From Acaricomes phytoseiuli DSM 14247 (lineage in GTDB: Bacteria; Actinomycetota; Actinomycetes; Actinomycetales; Micrococcaceae): DNA of 64,000 bases. A program made the translations under genes and the position numbers. Below the pieces are notes generated by a model. The model searched no databases. It worked only from the letters and a program-made list of their open reading frames with translations, and was not told the origin of the DNA. The stretch spans positions 1-64,000 of the forward strand of contig NZ_AQXM01000063.1 of assembly GCF_000376245.1 (NCBI RefSeq). Reading direction: 5' to 3'. This document shows positions 43,751 to 53,141 of this stretch, one piece after another (the first letter of the stretch is position 1; each line of letters starts with the position of its first letter).

Positions 43751-44764
43751 ATGGATATCGATATGAGTGCGTTGCGTTTACTGGAACGCGAACGCGAAGT
43801 CCCGCTTGATAAGCTCATTCCCGCAATCGAGCAGGCGCTGCTCGTCGCTTACCACAAGACTCCCGGCGCTATCGAGCAATCGCGAGCTGAACTGGACCGC
43901 AAGACTGGTCGTGTCACCATCTGGGCCATGGAACTGGGCGCTGAGGGCGAATCCCTCGGCGAGTACGATGACACCCCCGAAGGCTTCGGCCGAATCGCGG
44001 CCAGTACCGCTCGGCAGATCATCCTGCAGCGGCTTCGTGACGTTGAGGATGACAACGTCCTTGGGGAGTTCCGGGGTAAAGAAGGCGAGCTGATCTCGGG
44101 GCAGATCCAGCAGGGCCGCAACCCGAATATGATCCAGGTGAACTTGGGTTCGGTGGAAGCCCTGCTGCCGCCTACGGAGCAGGTTCCCGGTGAAAGCTAT
44201 CGGCACGGGAATAGAATCCGTGCTTTCGTTATTGACGTAAGACGTGGGGCTAAAGGCCCTTCGATCACTTTGTCCCGTTCTCACCCCGGGCTGGTACGCA
44301 AGCTCTTCGAGCTGGAAGTCCCAGAAATCGCGGACAAGGCGGTGGAAATCGTCGCGCTAGCTCGTGAAGCCGGGCACCGCACCAAGATAGCGGTCAAGGC
44401 GCATCAGCCGGGCATCAACGCCAAGGGCGCATGCATCGGTGAGATGGGCTCTCGGGTCCGTGCCGTGATGACAGAGCTGAACGACGAGAAGATCGACATC
44501 GTCGACTATCACGAAGACCCCGTTGTTTTCATCGCGAATGCGCTTTCCCCCTCCAGGGTGAAGTCGGTGCAGATTCTCGATGAAGCGACTCGTTCAGCGC
44601 GTGTCGTGGTGCCCGATTACCAGCTCTCACTGGCGATCGGAAAAGAAGGCCAGAATGCGAGGCTGGCGGCGAAGCTGACCGGCTGGCGCATCGATATCGT
44701 CTCCGATGCGGCTCCCGAGCAGGTGGAGGCACCCGGTCAGAGCAAGGAGCCCGCTGCGGATTAG
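43751..44764 (+). CDS. nusA: Transcription factor NusA
   Basis: Modulates pausing, termination and antitermination by RNA polymerase. The 337-residue product has the RNAP-binding NTD ([20 protein letters not shown]), an S1 domain ([20 protein letters not shown]), and two KH domains ([58 protein letters not shown]). It lacks the C-terminal acidic repeats of E. coli NusA, as in other actinobacteria. Start is one base after the rimP stop. Confidence 0.97.
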   Translation: MDIDMSALRLLEREREVPLDKLIPAIEQALLVAYHKTPGAIEQSRAELDRKTGRVTIWAMELGAEGESLGEYDDTPEGFGRIAASTARQIILQRLRDVEDDNVLGEFRGKEGELISGQIQQGRNPNMIQVNLGSVEALLPPTEQVPGESYRHGNRIRAFVIDVRRGAKGPSITLSRSHPGLVRKLFELEVPEIADKAVEIVALAREAGHRTKIAVKAHQPGINAKGACIGEMGSRVRAVMTELNDEKIDIVDYHEDPVVFIANALSPSRVKSVQILDEATRSARVVVPDYQLSLAIGKEGQNARLAAKLTGWRIDIVSDAAPEQVEAPGQSKEPAAD

Positions 44765-44898
44765 CCCTATGGGATTCCGGAACGGCCGAAGGGGCGGGTG
44801 CCATGATTCGGGCCTGAAATTGGGATACGGCGGAGTGGGAGAGCTAGACTAGAAGACGGTCGGGACGATCGGCCGGTGTTCGATACGAAGGATCTGCG

Positions 44899-45231
44899 GT
44901 GACCTCAGCACGTACGCGTGTTCCTGCAGTACCAATGCGTACTTGTGTCGGGTGCCGCCGTCGGGACTCCCAGTCGAATCTGCTGCGAGTGGTCAGAACA
45001 TCTTCTGGCCGGCTTCAAGCGGATGTTCGGCATTGTATGCCCGGCAGGGGAGCCTGGCTGCATCCTGATCGTGCCTGCCTGGCTTCGGCACTTCGCCGTG
45101 GTGGTTTCAGTCGCTCCTTCCGGGGAGAAGCGGATGCCTCCGGGCTGGAAGATCAGATCATGTTCGACGCCCCAGCTGTTAGCGTGGGAAATAACGCAAG
45201 AGAACAACCTGAAAGCAGGTCAGATACCTGA
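44899..45231 (+). CDS. ylxR: YlxR family nucleoid/RNA-binding protein
   Basis: A 110-residue protein of the YlxR (DUF448) family with the signature MRTCVGCRRRDSQSNLLRVV and PGRGAWLHPDRACLASALRR. Family members bind RNA or DNA and sit between nusA and infB in nearly all Gram-positive bacteria. GTG 44899 has GAAGGATC ahead of it. The 134-base gap from nusA and the 152-base gap to infB show no recognisable element. Confidence 0.92.
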   Translation: MTSARTRVPAVPMRTCVGCRRRDSQSNLLRVVRTSSGRLQADVRHCMPGRGAWLHPDRACLASALRRGGFSRSFRGEADASGLEDQIMFDAPAVSVGNNAREQPESRSDT

Positions 45232-45383
45232 TGGAAAACCGATGAGCATCCAGCGATGAGTGCCCGGAAATGAGTAAGAGAAACTGCTCAACAGCCGGCC
45301 ATTCGCCCTTGTTCACCAGAAAGAACCGGCGAAAGCTATAAACGGTTCGTGCCTGCTCGGTGCGAACCGAGACAGGAGAGAGC

Positions 45384-48014
45384 GTGGCTAAGGCCCGTGT
45401 GCATGAGCTCGCAAAAGAGCTCGGTATTAGTTCTAAAGAAGCGGTCGCGAAGCTTCAGGAGATGGGCGAATTCGTCAAATCCCCTTCGTCGACCATTGAG
45501 GCTCCGGTAGCGAAGAAGCTCCGCCAGGCCTTCCCGGATGCCAAGCCTGCTGCACAGGAAGCTGCACCGCAGAAGCCTAAGCAAGCAGCGAAGCCCGGCC
45601 CCAAGCCCCCTGCTGCGGCGGAGAGCCCCGTGGAGCCGGTCCCTGCCGAGCCGCAGGCTGAAGCGAAGTCTGAAGTGAAGGCTGAGGCCAAGCCCGCCGA
45701 AAGCGGCGAGAGCGCAGCCCGTCCGGGTGCTCCGCGCCCCGGCGGCCCGCGGCCCGGCAATAATCCTTTTGCTTCTTCGCAGGGTATGCCCCGTGGTGGT
45801 CAGGGTGGGGCAGGCCGTGATGGTGAGCGCTCCGGTGGTCCCCGTCCGGGTGCTCCGCGCCCCGGCGGCGCCTCGCGTCCGGGTGGTGCGCCGAGGCCCG
45901 GTGGCCAGCGTCCCACTCCAGGCATGATGCCCAATCGCACCGAGCGTCCTGCCCCGGCCGGCCGCGGTGCGGGCGGCCCCGGTGGCGGTGGTGGTGCCGG
46001 CGGGCCGGGTCGTGGCCGTCCCGGTGGCGGCGCCCCCGCCGGCGGAGGCTTCGGCAAGGGCGGTCGTGGTCGCGGTGGCACCCAGGGTGCTTTCGGCAAA
46101 GGCGGCGCCGGTCGTGGCAAGCAGCGCAAGTCGAAGCGGGCCAAGCGGCAAGAGCTGGAGCAGATGAGTGCTCCGTCCCTGGGCGGCGTCAGCGTTCCCC
46201 GTGGTGACGGCAGCACTGTGGTCCGGCTCCGCCGGGGCTCCTCGGTGACGGATTTCGCGGAGAAGATCAACGCGAACCCGGCATCGCTGGTCACGGTACT
46301 CCTCCATCTGGGCGAGATGGCCACGGCGACTCAGTCGCTCGATGAGGACACCTTCGGTGTGCTCGGCGAAGAGCTCGGCTACAAGATCCAGGTGGTCTCG
46401 CCCGAGGATGAAGAGCGGGAGCTGCTGGAGTCCTTCGACATCGACCTTGACGCCGAAGCCGAAGCCGAGAGCGATGATGTGCTCGAACCTCGGCCGCCGG
46501 TCGTGACGGTCATGGGCCACGTCGATCACGGTAAGACCCGTTTGCTGGATGCGATCCGGAACTCGGATGTCGTCGCCGGCGAGCACGGCGGTATCACGCA
46601 GCACATCGGCGCCTACCAGATCAGCCATGAGCACGAGGGCCAGATGCGGCAGATCACCTTCATCGATACCCCGGGTCACGAGGCGTTCACCGCTATGCGT
46701 GCCCGTGGTGCCAAGGTCACCGATATCGCGATCCTGGTGGTCGCTGCCGATGACGGCGTGATGCCGCAGACGGTGGAAGCGCTCAACCACGCTCAGGCGG
46801 CAGAGGTGCCGATCGTGGTGGCGATCAACAAGATCGATAAAGAAGGCGCGAACCCGGACAAGGTGAAGGGTCAGCTGACCGAATACGGTCTGGTACCCGA
46901 GGAGTACGGTGGCGAAGCGATGTTCGTCGAGGTCTCGGCCCGGCAGAACATGAACATCGACGGGCTAGTCGAGGCGGTGCTGCTTACCGCGGACGCCGCC
47001 TTGGATCTGCGTGCGAACCCGGATAAGGACGCGCGCGGTGTGGCCATCGAAGCCAACCTGGATAAGGGCCGCGGCGCGGTTGCTACCGTCCTGGTGCAGT
47101 CCGGTACCTTGGCGGTGGGCGATACCATCGTCGCCGGCACGGCGCACGGCAGGGTCCGGGCGATGTTCGACGAAGACGGCGAAGCACTCGATGTCGCGCT
47201 GCCTTCCCGTCCGGTTCAGGTACTGGGCCTTTCCAGTGTTCCGGGCGCTGGCGACACCTTCCTGGTCACCTCGGACGAGCGCACGGCTCGTCAGATCGCG
47301 GAGAAGCGCGAGGCCGCCGAGCGCAATGCTCAGCTGGCCAAGCGCCGCAAGCGGATCAGCCTGGAAGACTTCGACCAGGCAGTGGCCGAGGGCAAGATTG
47401 ACACCCTCAACCTCATCCTCAAGGGCGACGTCTCCGGTGCTGTCGAAGCACTCGAGGACGCACTGCTCAAGATCGATGTGGGCGAAGGCGTTCAGCTGCG
47501 GGTTATCCACCGCGGTGTGGGTGCTATTACCCAGAACGACGTCAACCTGGCGACCGTGGACAACGCGATCATCATCGGCTTCAACGTCAAGCCGGCCGAG
47601 CGCGTCGCCGAACTTGCTGACCGCGAGGGCGTGGACATGCGCTTCTACTCGGTCATCTACGCGGCGATCGATGATATCGAACTCGCGCTCAAGGGCATGC
47701 TCAAGCCGGAATATGAAGAAGTCCAGCTGGGCACCGCCGAGATCCGCGAGATTTTCCGCTCCTCGAAATTCGGAAACATCGCCGGTTCCCTGGTGCGCAG
47801 CGGGATCATCCGCCGTAACGCCAAGGCCCGAGTGCTCCGCGCCGGTGTCGTGGTCGGGGACAACCTTACGGTCGAATCGCTCAAGCGGTTCAAGGATGAT
47901 GCCACTGAAGTCCGTGACGGGTTCGAGTGCGGTATCGGCCTCGGGTCGTTCAACGATCTCCAGGTGGAAGACGTCATCGAAACATTCGAAATGCAAGAGA
48001 AGCCAAGGGTCTAA
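45384..48014 (+). CDS. infB: Translation initiation factor IF-2
   Basis: GTPase that places fMet-tRNA on the 30S subunit. The 876-residue product begins [20 protein letters not shown], followed by an Ala/Pro/Lys and Gly/Arg-rich disordered stretch (about 55-260, with PRPGG and GRGR repeats), the IF2_N helix, and the G domain with GHVDHGKT at 378-385, DTPGHE and NKID, then domains II-IV ending near [15 protein letters not shown] 45384 is preceded by CAGGAGAG. The Gly/Arg stretch gives locally very high G+C and many spurious antisense frames. Confidence 0.97.
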   Translation: MAKARVHELAKELGISSKEAVAKLQEMGEFVKSPSSTIEAPVAKKLRQAFPDAKPAAQEAAPQKPKQAAKPGPKPPAAAESPVEPVPAEPQAEAKSEVKAEAKPAESGESAARPGAPRPGGPRPGNNPFASSQGMPRGGQGGAGRDGERSGGPRPGAPRPGGASRPGGAPRPGGQRPTPGMMPNRTERPAPAGRGAGGPGGGGGAGGPGRGRPGGGAPAGGGFGKGGRGRGGTQGAFGKGGAGRGKQRKSKRAKRQELEQMSAPSLGGVSVPRGDGSTVVRLRRGSSVTDFAEKINANPASLVTVLLHLGEMATATQSLDEDTFGVLGEELGYKIQVVSPEDEERELLESFDIDLDAEAEAESDDVLEPRPPVVTVMGHVDHGKTRLLDAIRNSDVVAGEHGGITQHIGAYQISHEHEGQMRQITFIDTPGHEAFTAMRARGAKVTDIAILVVAADDGVMPQTVEALNHAQAAEVPIVVAINKIDKEGANPDKVKGQLTEYGLVPEEYGGEAMFVEVSARQNMNIDGLVEAVLLTADAALDLRANPDKDARGVAIEANLDKGRGAVATVLVQSGTLAVGDTIVAGTAHGRVRAMFDEDGEALDVALPSRPVQVLGLSSVPGAGDTFLVTSDERTARQIAEKREAAERNAQLAKRRKRISLEDFDQAVAEGKIDTLNLILKGDVSGAVEALEDALLKIDVGEGVQLRVIHRGVGAITQNDVNLATVDNAIIIGFNVKPAERVAELADREGVDMRFYSVIYAAIDDIELALKGMLKPEYEEVQLGTAEIREIFRSSKFGNIAGSLVRSGIIRRNAKARVLRAGVVVGDNLTVESLKRFKDDATEVRDGFECGIGLGSFNDLQVEDVIETFEMQEKPRV

Positions 48015-48026
48015 CCCCCGCGCTTT

Positions 48027-48075
48027 TGCCTGAAGGCGTGTGCGGTCAGATGATGACCGCACACGCCTTCAGGCA
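48027..48075 (+). terminator. Perfect 22-bp hairpin after infB
   Basis: Arms at 48027-48048 and 48054-48075 are exact complements with a five-base loop (GATGA), 12 bases after the infB stop and 35 before rbfA. No U-run follows. It could be a partial terminator or an RNA-processing site that sets the ratio of infB to rbfA-truB messages. The stem is longer than needed for simple termination. Confidence 0.7.
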
Positions 48076-48109
48076 ATCAAGGTTCTAGGAAAGTTCTAGG
48101 AGGAAAATC

Positions 48110-48550
48110 ATGGCAGATCCGGCACGGGCGGCACGGCTCGCGCAGCGCATCAAGGTGCTTGTCGCTGAAGCTCTGCGGCAGAGTGTCAAAGAACCCGGGG
48201 TGGAGAACATCACCATCACCGAGACCCGGGTGACCAATGACCTGCAGCACGCCACGGTCTACTACACGATCATGGGCGATGCCGAGGCCAAAGCCGAAGC
48301 CACCGCGTCACTGGAACGCTCTCGCGGCATCTTGCGGCGCGAGGTGGGGCATAACCTCAACATCCGGCTGACCCCGACCCTGGAGTTCATCGCCGATGAG
48401 CTCCCGGAGTCGGCGAGCCAGCTGGAGGAGCTCATCCGGCAGACCAAAGAACGCGATCAGCAGCTCGCCGAAGCAGCTGAAGGCGCACAGTTCGCTGGTG
48501 GAGAAGATCCGTATAAGAAGCCTGAGGAAGCGGCTGAAGAGCAACAGTAA
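48110..48550 (+). CDS. rbfA: Ribosome-binding factor A
   Basis: Late 30S maturation factor that acts near the 16S 5' end. The 146-residue product has ARAARLAQRIKVLVAEALRQ, ITITETRVTNDLQHATVYYT, the KH-like core with LRREVGHNLNIRLTPTLEFI and a polar acidic tail (about 115-146), common in actinobacteria. ATG 48110 is nine bases after AGGAGG. It follows the long infB hairpin and is 35 bases before truB. Confidence 0.95.
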   Translation: MADPARAARLAQRIKVLVAEALRQSVKEPGVENITITETRVTNDLQHATVYYTIMGDAEAKAEATASLERSRGILRREVGHNLNIRLTPTLEFIADELPESASQLEELIRQTKERDQQLAEAAEGAQFAGGEDPYKKPEEAAEEQQ

Positions 48551-48585
48551 GGCATGTGCTGCTTCCCGCACATATACTGGAGAGT

Positions 48586-49566
48586 GTGCTTTCCGGACTG
48601 GTGATCGTCGACAAACCCAAGGGTTGGACTAGCCATGATGTGGTGGCCAAGCTGCGCAGGCTGCTGGGAACCCGCAAGGTGGGCCATGCCGGGACTCTTG
48701 ATCCCATGGCCACCGGGGTTCTAGTGATCGGTGTGAACAAGGCGACTAGACTGCTGACCTACATCGTCGGCACGCAGAAGACCTACACCGCGACGATCCG
48801 CTTGGGGCAGACCACGGTAACCGATGATGCCGAGGGCGAGATTCTGGAATCTCGCTCTGCCCGAGACTGCTATGGTTCAGCCGAAGCAGACGCCCGGGTG
48901 GACGCCGCGATCGCCGCGCTCACCGGGGATATCGAACAGATCCCTAGTAGCGTCAGTGCGATCAAGGTCAATGGCCAGCGGTCTTATGCTCGGGTGCGCG
49001 CCGGTGAGGACGTCGAGTTATCAGCCAGGCCGGTCACCGTCAGCCGCTTCGAGGTACAGCACCGGAATCTCGCGGGTCCGGAAGGTGAATTCCTTGACCT
49101 GCAGGTGACCGTGGAATGCTCCTCGGGAACCTACATCCGCGCCCTGGCCCGGGATCTTGGCAGAGCCCTGGGCGTTGGTGGTCATTTGACTGCCCTGCGG
49201 CGCACTGTGGTGGGGCCGTATTCGGTGACCGGGGCGAGTAGTCTCGATGAGCTCGCGAGCGCCGAACCCGCTGATGCCGTGGTTCCGATGGCGGAGGCAG
49301 CCCGGATGCTCCTACCGGTCCGGGAAGTGACTGCGGCGCAGGCGCGGGAGCTCTCCTTCGGGCGCAAGATCCCGGTGCTGCCGTCGGAGCAAGCGTCCGA
49401 AGCGCGCGATGAGCCGCAGCCTACGGCGGCTTTCGCCCCGGACGGTTCATTGATCGCCTTGCTTCAGCCGATAGGGCCCAAGGCCGGTAATGCCCGGGCC
49501 CTGATGGTCTTCGCCGAGCAAGCTGAACTGAAGCAGGGCGAATCCGGGAGGGTACAGGGTGCCTGA
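48586..49566 (+). CDS. truB: tRNA pseudouridine-55 synthase
   Basis: Makes pseudouridine 55 in the T-loop of tRNAs. The 326-residue product has GLVIVDKPKGWTSHDVVAKL, the catalytic Asp in VGHAGTLDPMATGVLVIGV, TKTYTATIRLG-like QKTYTATIRLGQTTVTDD, and a C-terminal PUA-like region. GTG 48586 is chosen because it begins two residues before the conserved strand and follows CTGGAGAGT; an ATG-less upstream extension is not conserved. The stop overlaps the next gene by eight bases. Confidence 0.94.
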   Translation: MLSGLVIVDKPKGWTSHDVVAKLRRLLGTRKVGHAGTLDPMATGVLVIGVNKATRLLTYIVGTQKTYTATIRLGQTTVTDDAEGEILESRSARDCYGSAEADARVDAAIAALTGDIEQIPSSVSAIKVNGQRSYARVRAGEDVELSARPVTVSRFEVQHRNLAGPEGEFLDLQVTVECSSGTYIRALARDLGRALGVGGHLTALRRTVVGPYSVTGASSLDELASAEPADAVVPMAEAARMLLPVREVTAAQARELSFGRKIPVLPSEQASEARDEPQPTAAFAPDGSLIALLQPIGPKAGNARALMVFAEQAELKQGESGRVQGA

Positions 49567-49942
49567 TCTCTGGTTCTGGGCGGGGCTGATTATCGCCCTG
49601 GTTTCTACGCTGATCTGCCTCATCGCCGGGCTAGCCAAGAAACCGCCCAATGATGTCACTTTGCTTGCGGTCGCGGCTGTGGAGCTCTTCTTGCTGGTCT
49701 ACCTGGTAGCTAGTATCGTCCGCGTAGCGGCGGGAGAGCCTATTGTGGGTGCCGCATGGGAATTCTGGGGGTACATGGTTACCGCTTTGGTGATCCCGTT
49801 GGGGGCGGCTTACTGGTCGATTCTGGAGCGAAGCAGATGGAGCAACTTCGTGTTGGCCTCAGTAGGCTTGATCATTATCGTCATGATGTTCCGGATGCAG
49901 CAGATCTGGTATGGCTTTGCTGGATCCGGAGCCGTCGGCTGA
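49559..49942 (+). CDS. Four-helix membrane protein
   Basis: A 127-residue protein almost entirely made of four helices (about 4-24, 36-57, 67-87, 96-113). It begins GTG 49559 inside the end of truB. No catalytic motif is visible. Similar small membrane proteins are found between truB and ribF in Arthrobacter-type genomes as far as I recall; function unknown. The next gene starts 16 bases downstream, with its SD in the gap, so the two may be subunits of one membrane complex. Confidence 0.75.
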   Translation: MPDLWFWAGLIIALVSTLICLIAGLAKKPPNDVTLLAVAAVELFLLVYLVASIVRVAAGEPIVGAAWEFWGYMVTALVIPLGAAYWSILERSRWSNFVLASVGLIIIVMMFRMQQIWYGFAGSGAVG

Positions 49943-49958
49943 ACCGGAGGCAGAGTTC

Positions 49959-50447
49959 GTGAAAGACGTGAAAGACACCGGAACCAAGGCAGAGCGCGGC
50001 ACCGGCGCATCTTTGCGCGGCGGACCCCGGGCCACCGGCCCGGGGCGCTTGTTGGTGCTCGTCTACGCAGTTTTCGCTCTTTCCGCCAGCGCCCGGGCTG
50101 GGTTCCAGATCGCGACAAAATTCGATGAAGCACCGGTTGCATACTTGCTTTCCGCTTTTGCCGCCGCGGTCTACGTCGTTGCAACGATTTCTCTCGCCCA
50201 GCGCGGCCGCCGCTGGTACTGGATCTCGCTGGTGGCCGTCCTGGTGGAACTAGTGGGCGTACTGGTGATCGGAGTGGCGGGTATCCTCGACCCGGCCGCT
50301 TTCCCGCATGACACGGTATGGACCGGTTTCGGCCGGGGGTATGGTTTCGTGCCGTTGCTGCTGCCGATCCTGGGGCTGATCTGGCTGTACCGGACCAGGC
50401 CCTTGACGGTCCGCTCCGCAGAGTCTTCAGATCACGCCGGATCCTGA
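49959..50447 (+). CDS. Membrane protein, unknown function
   Basis: A 162-residue protein with a 35-residue polar N-terminus and four predicted helices (about 31-50, 62-82, 88-108, 122-143). GTG 49959 is chosen over ATG 49911 because CCGGAGG lies eight bases before it, and the longer form would overlap the preceding gene. Motif PGRLLVLVYAVFALSASARA resembles a group of actinobacterial integral membrane proteins encoded near ribF. No reaction can be assigned. Confidence 0.75.
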   Translation: MKDVKDTGTKAERGTGASLRGGPRATGPGRLLVLVYAVFALSASARAGFQIATKFDEAPVAYLLSAFAAAVYVVATISLAQRGRRWYWISLVAVLVELVGVLVIGVAGILDPAAFPHDTVWTGFGRGYGFVPLLLPILGLIWLYRTRPLTVRSAESSDHAGS

Positions 50448-50466
50448 GATCTGGGAGGGGCTTGAG

Positions 50467-51078
50467 ATGCCGAAAGTTAGCGAAGTTCCCCGGCTTGATG
50501 ATGGCACAGTTTTGCTGCGTCAGCCTCGATTGGAGGACTTGCCCGCAGTCTTGCAGCTGGGTCAGGATCCGCAGAGTCAGCAGTGGATCTCCCTGCCTTC
50601 GCCCTATACCGAGGAGGACGGGCGGAATTTCCTCACCGGGATGATCGCCGAGGGCTGGAGCCGCGGTGACCGGCACACTTTCGCGGTGACGAGGTCGGCG
50701 GCGGAGCAGCAGCTGCTGGGTACTATCGACCTGCATCAGTTCCGCGCCGGGACGGCTGAGCTCGGAATCAGCATGGGTTCTGCAGCTCGGGGGAGCGGTG
50801 TCTCGCTCAGGGCGGTCCGGCTCTTGGTCGGATATGCCTTCGAGCAGCTCGAGCTGGAATTTCTTTACTGGTTCTGTTCGGCGCTCAACTGGGCCAGCCG
50901 GAAGCTCGCCTGGAAAGCCGGGTTCCGCTTCGAGGCGTTGTTGCGCGGTTACGGCGATTACCACGGCATGAGCACCGATATGTGGCTGCTCTCTTTGCGT
51001 CGTGGTGAAAGCACGGGGAGCTGCGAGCCGTGGCTGGGCCCGGACTCTATGGGCAAACAGAAGCTGAAAGAACAGTGA
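50467..51078 (+). CDS. GNAT N-acetyltransferase (RimJ/RimL-like)
   Basis: A 203-residue acetyltransferase of the RimJ/RimL type: LLRQPRLEDLPAVLQLGQDP, SLPSPYTEEDGRNFL, LLGTIDLHQFRAGTAELGIS then the acetyl-CoA loop SAARGSGVSLRAVRLLVGYA and WFCSALNWASRKLAWKAGFR. Family members acetylate N-termini of ribosomal proteins or small amines; substrate not known. ATG 50467 follows GGGAGGGG at about eight bases. It is 19 bases after the membrane gene, probably the same transcript. Confidence 0.88.
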   Translation: MPKVSEVPRLDDGTVLLRQPRLEDLPAVLQLGQDPQSQQWISLPSPYTEEDGRNFLTGMIAEGWSRGDRHTFAVTRSAAEQQLLGTIDLHQFRAGTAELGISMGSAARGSGVSLRAVRLLVGYAFEQLELEFLYWFCSALNWASRKLAWKAGFRFEALLRGYGDYHGMSTDMWLLSLRRGESTGSCEPWLGPDSMGKQKLKEQ

Positions 51079-51197
51079 ATTTCCACCATTTTTTCAGGTT
51101 TCACAGCTTTATTAGCTCTGTGCCCGAAATCCGGACACAGTCACAGGGCCGCGGTCAGGGGGTGGCGAGGCAGCCCTATGAGTGAAAGGTACTGCAC

Positions 51198-52391
51198 GTG
51201 ATAATTCATGACCTGCCTGTGCGGCGTCGCGCTTTTCGCCTGCTGACCAGCGGAGCTGTAGCCCTCTTGGGCATCACCGGCGTTGCCGGACCGCTGGTGA
51301 TGGGTATTTTCCTGGCACCCGCAGCTAATGCTGCACTCACGGACACCGATGGCGATGGCCTGCCGGACGTCTGGGAAACCCAAGGTTACGACGCTGATGG
51401 AAACGGCGTGATCGATGTCGACCTGCCGGCGATGGGCGCTGACCCCCGGCGTAAGGACCTCTTCGTGGAAATGGAATATATGCAGGGCAGACTTCCTTCT
51501 GCTGCTGCACTGGACCGGATGCGGAAAGTCTTCGCCCCCGCTCCCGTGAGCAACCCCGATGGCACATCCGGGATCACCCTCCACCTCGATGCCGGCTCGG
51601 CCAGCGGCACAACCTATGACCTCGGTGGTGGCAACCAGGTCCCTTACGATGACGATCTCAACCCGTCTCAAAGCGAGGTCAACGCGATCAAGCGGACCAA
51701 CTTCGACAGCGACCGGGCGAAGATCTTCCGTTATATGCTCTGGGGGGACTCCTACGACGGCGGCTGCTCCAGTGGGGTGGCTTTCGGTATTCCCGGTGAT
51801 ACTTTCATCGCAACGGTAGGCCCGAAGTGTAATTGGCGAGCCACCGACAACGTGCAAGTAGGCACCTTTGTGCACGAGCTCGGGCACACCCTCGGTCTAC
51901 GCCATGGCGGTACCGACAACGCCAACTACAAGCCGAACTACCTGAGCGTGATGAATTATTCTTTCCAGCTCGGCGGTGTGCCCAAGGCGGATGGTTCGCT
52001 TTATTTCGGTTATTCGAATATCGCTCCGGCTGCTCTGAATGAGTCATCGCTGCGGGAATCCAACGGCTTGGGCAGTATTGCAGCAGCCTGGCGGACCAGT
52101 TATTTCTGCCCTGATCGGACGAAGCGGACCACGAGCGCATCGGCGGACCGGCCGATCGATTGGAACTGCGACGGCTCGATCAGCAGCGGCTCGATCAGCG
52201 CGGACATCAACAATGACAATAATCGCAGTACTCAGACGGCTCAGAACAACTGGGCTTCGCTGAGTTTCTCCGGAGGCTCGGTAGGCGCTGGGGCCAGCAG
52301 CAACAGCTCCTTGCCTGCGCCGGAGCTCGCTCCGGAACCGGAGCTGACCAAGGCTCAATGGGATCTTCTCCAACGGGATATCCGCCCCTGA
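51198..52391 (+). CDS. Secreted metzincin-like zinc metalloprotease with calcium-type repeats
   Basis: A 397-residue secreted protein. N-terminal signal peptide: RRRAFRLL, hydrophobic helix about 15-36, likely cleavage after APAANA near residue 45. Right after it come two Asp-rich loops, DTDGDGLPDVWE and DADGNGVIDVD, of the type-3/EF-hand-like calcium form. The catalytic core has HELGHTLGLRH with zinc ligands His226, His230 and His236, and a Met-turn YLSVMNYS (Met252), the metzincin pattern. The last 60 residues are Ser/Asn-rich and then acidic. No anchor is seen, so it is probably released. Substrate unknown; matrix or host protein cleavage is conceivable. GTG 51198 follows GAAAGGTA. Upstream 51079-51197 is lower in G+C. 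Confidence 0.86.
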   Translation: MIIHDLPVRRRAFRLLTSGAVALLGITGVAGPLVMGIFLAPAANAALTDTDGDGLPDVWETQGYDADGNGVIDVDLPAMGADPRRKDLFVEMEYMQGRLPSAAALDRMRKVFAPAPVSNPDGTSGITLHLDAGSASGTTYDLGGGNQVPYDDDLNPSQSEVNAIKRTNFDSDRAKIFRYMLWGDSYDGGCSSGVAFGIPGDTFIATVGPKCNWRATDNVQVGTFVHELGHTLGLRHGGTDNANYKPNYLSVMNYSFQLGGVPKADGSLYFGYSNIAPAALNESSLRESNGLGSIAAAWRTSYFCPDRTKRTTSASADRPIDWNCDGSISSGSISADINNDNNRSTQTAQNNWASLSFSGGSVGAGASSNSSLPAPELAPEPELTKAQWDLLQRDIRP

Positions 52392-52403
52392 GCAGTACTG
52401 AAT

Positions 52404-52455
52404 GCCCCGAGGGGTGCGCTGTTGACCGTTATCGGGTGCAGCGCGCCTCTCGGGC
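52404..52455 (+). terminator. Imperfect GC-rich stem after the metalloprotease gene
   Basis: GCCCCGAGGGGTGCGCTG at 52404-52421 can pair imperfectly with the segment at 52439-52455 (CAGCGCGCCTCTCGGGC). It begins 12 bases after the stop codon. No clear U-run. A likely end of the protease transcript. Confidence 0.5.
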
Positions 52456-52560
52456 TATTCCGGGTTCTTCAGGCGCTGCTCCTCGGGTCGTTTCGGCGGG
52501 AAGTGCAGAGCGTGAGAACATAGCAAGGTCAGAGTACCTGGTACCCGGAAGGACATGAGA

Positions 52561-53097
52561 ATGACCGAGAGCCGCGATTCGCAGCGGGATCCGCTGGCGG
52601 CTGCTGCCGAAACCGCACCTGATGCAGGTGCGCTCGAGGCGCCTGCGCAGACTGAAGCCGAGCAGAAAGTCGCCGACTGGAAGGTCTTCCGCATCGTCGT
52701 CGGGGCCATTGGTGTGCTGCTTGCAGGATTCGGCGTCTACGGTGTCGCCTTGGGCACCCAGGCTCTGCCGGACGCCATCGAGGCGGTCAACCCCACCCTG
52801 GAGAGCGGTTACCGCTTCCTCGCTGCGCTGCTCATCGGCGTGGGCGCGGCTTTCGTGGCCATTGCGATCAAATTCGAATGGGCCAACATCCTGGTCTTCG
52901 TGTGCTCCACGGTTTTCCTCGGGGGACTTGCACGGGTACTCTCTTGGGCACTGAGCGGGCTGCCGAACGTTCTCATGATCCTGATGATGATTGTCGAGCT
53001 GGTAGTCCCTCCGGTTATCGTTGTCTGGTATCTCTGGATCAACCGGACTCAGCAACTGCGCCGCAGTTATCAGGGGACCGCCGCAGCCCGGGGTTGA
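52561..53097 (+). CDS. DUF4345-like four-helix membrane protein
   Basis: A 178-residue protein with a 40-residue polar N-terminus and four helices (about 44-65, 79-101, 105-127, 131-155). The core IVVGAIGVLLAGFGVYGV and YRFLAALLIGVGAAFVAIAI matches the DUF4345 type. No function is known. ATG 52561 has AAGGA seven bases upstream, whereas ATG 52555 would be too close. It lies just before ribF. Confidence 0.72.
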   Translation: MTESRDSQRDPLAAAAETAPDAGALEAPAQTEAEQKVADWKVFRIVVGAIGVLLAGFGVYGVALGTQALPDAIEAVNPTLESGYRFLAALLIGVGAAFVAIAIKFEWANILVFVCSTVFLGGLARVLSWALSGLPNVLMILMMIVELVVPPVIVVWYLWINRTQQLRRSYQGTAAARG

Positions 53098-53141
53098 TCC
53101 GGACTGCGGTGAAGACTGTGGCAGACCAACAACAACACAGT

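Noticed and set aside
45700..46140. Very high G+C, repeat-like segment as a mobile or foreign element
   Set aside because: It is the Gly/Arg/Pro-rich disordered region of IF-2, normal in actinobacteria.
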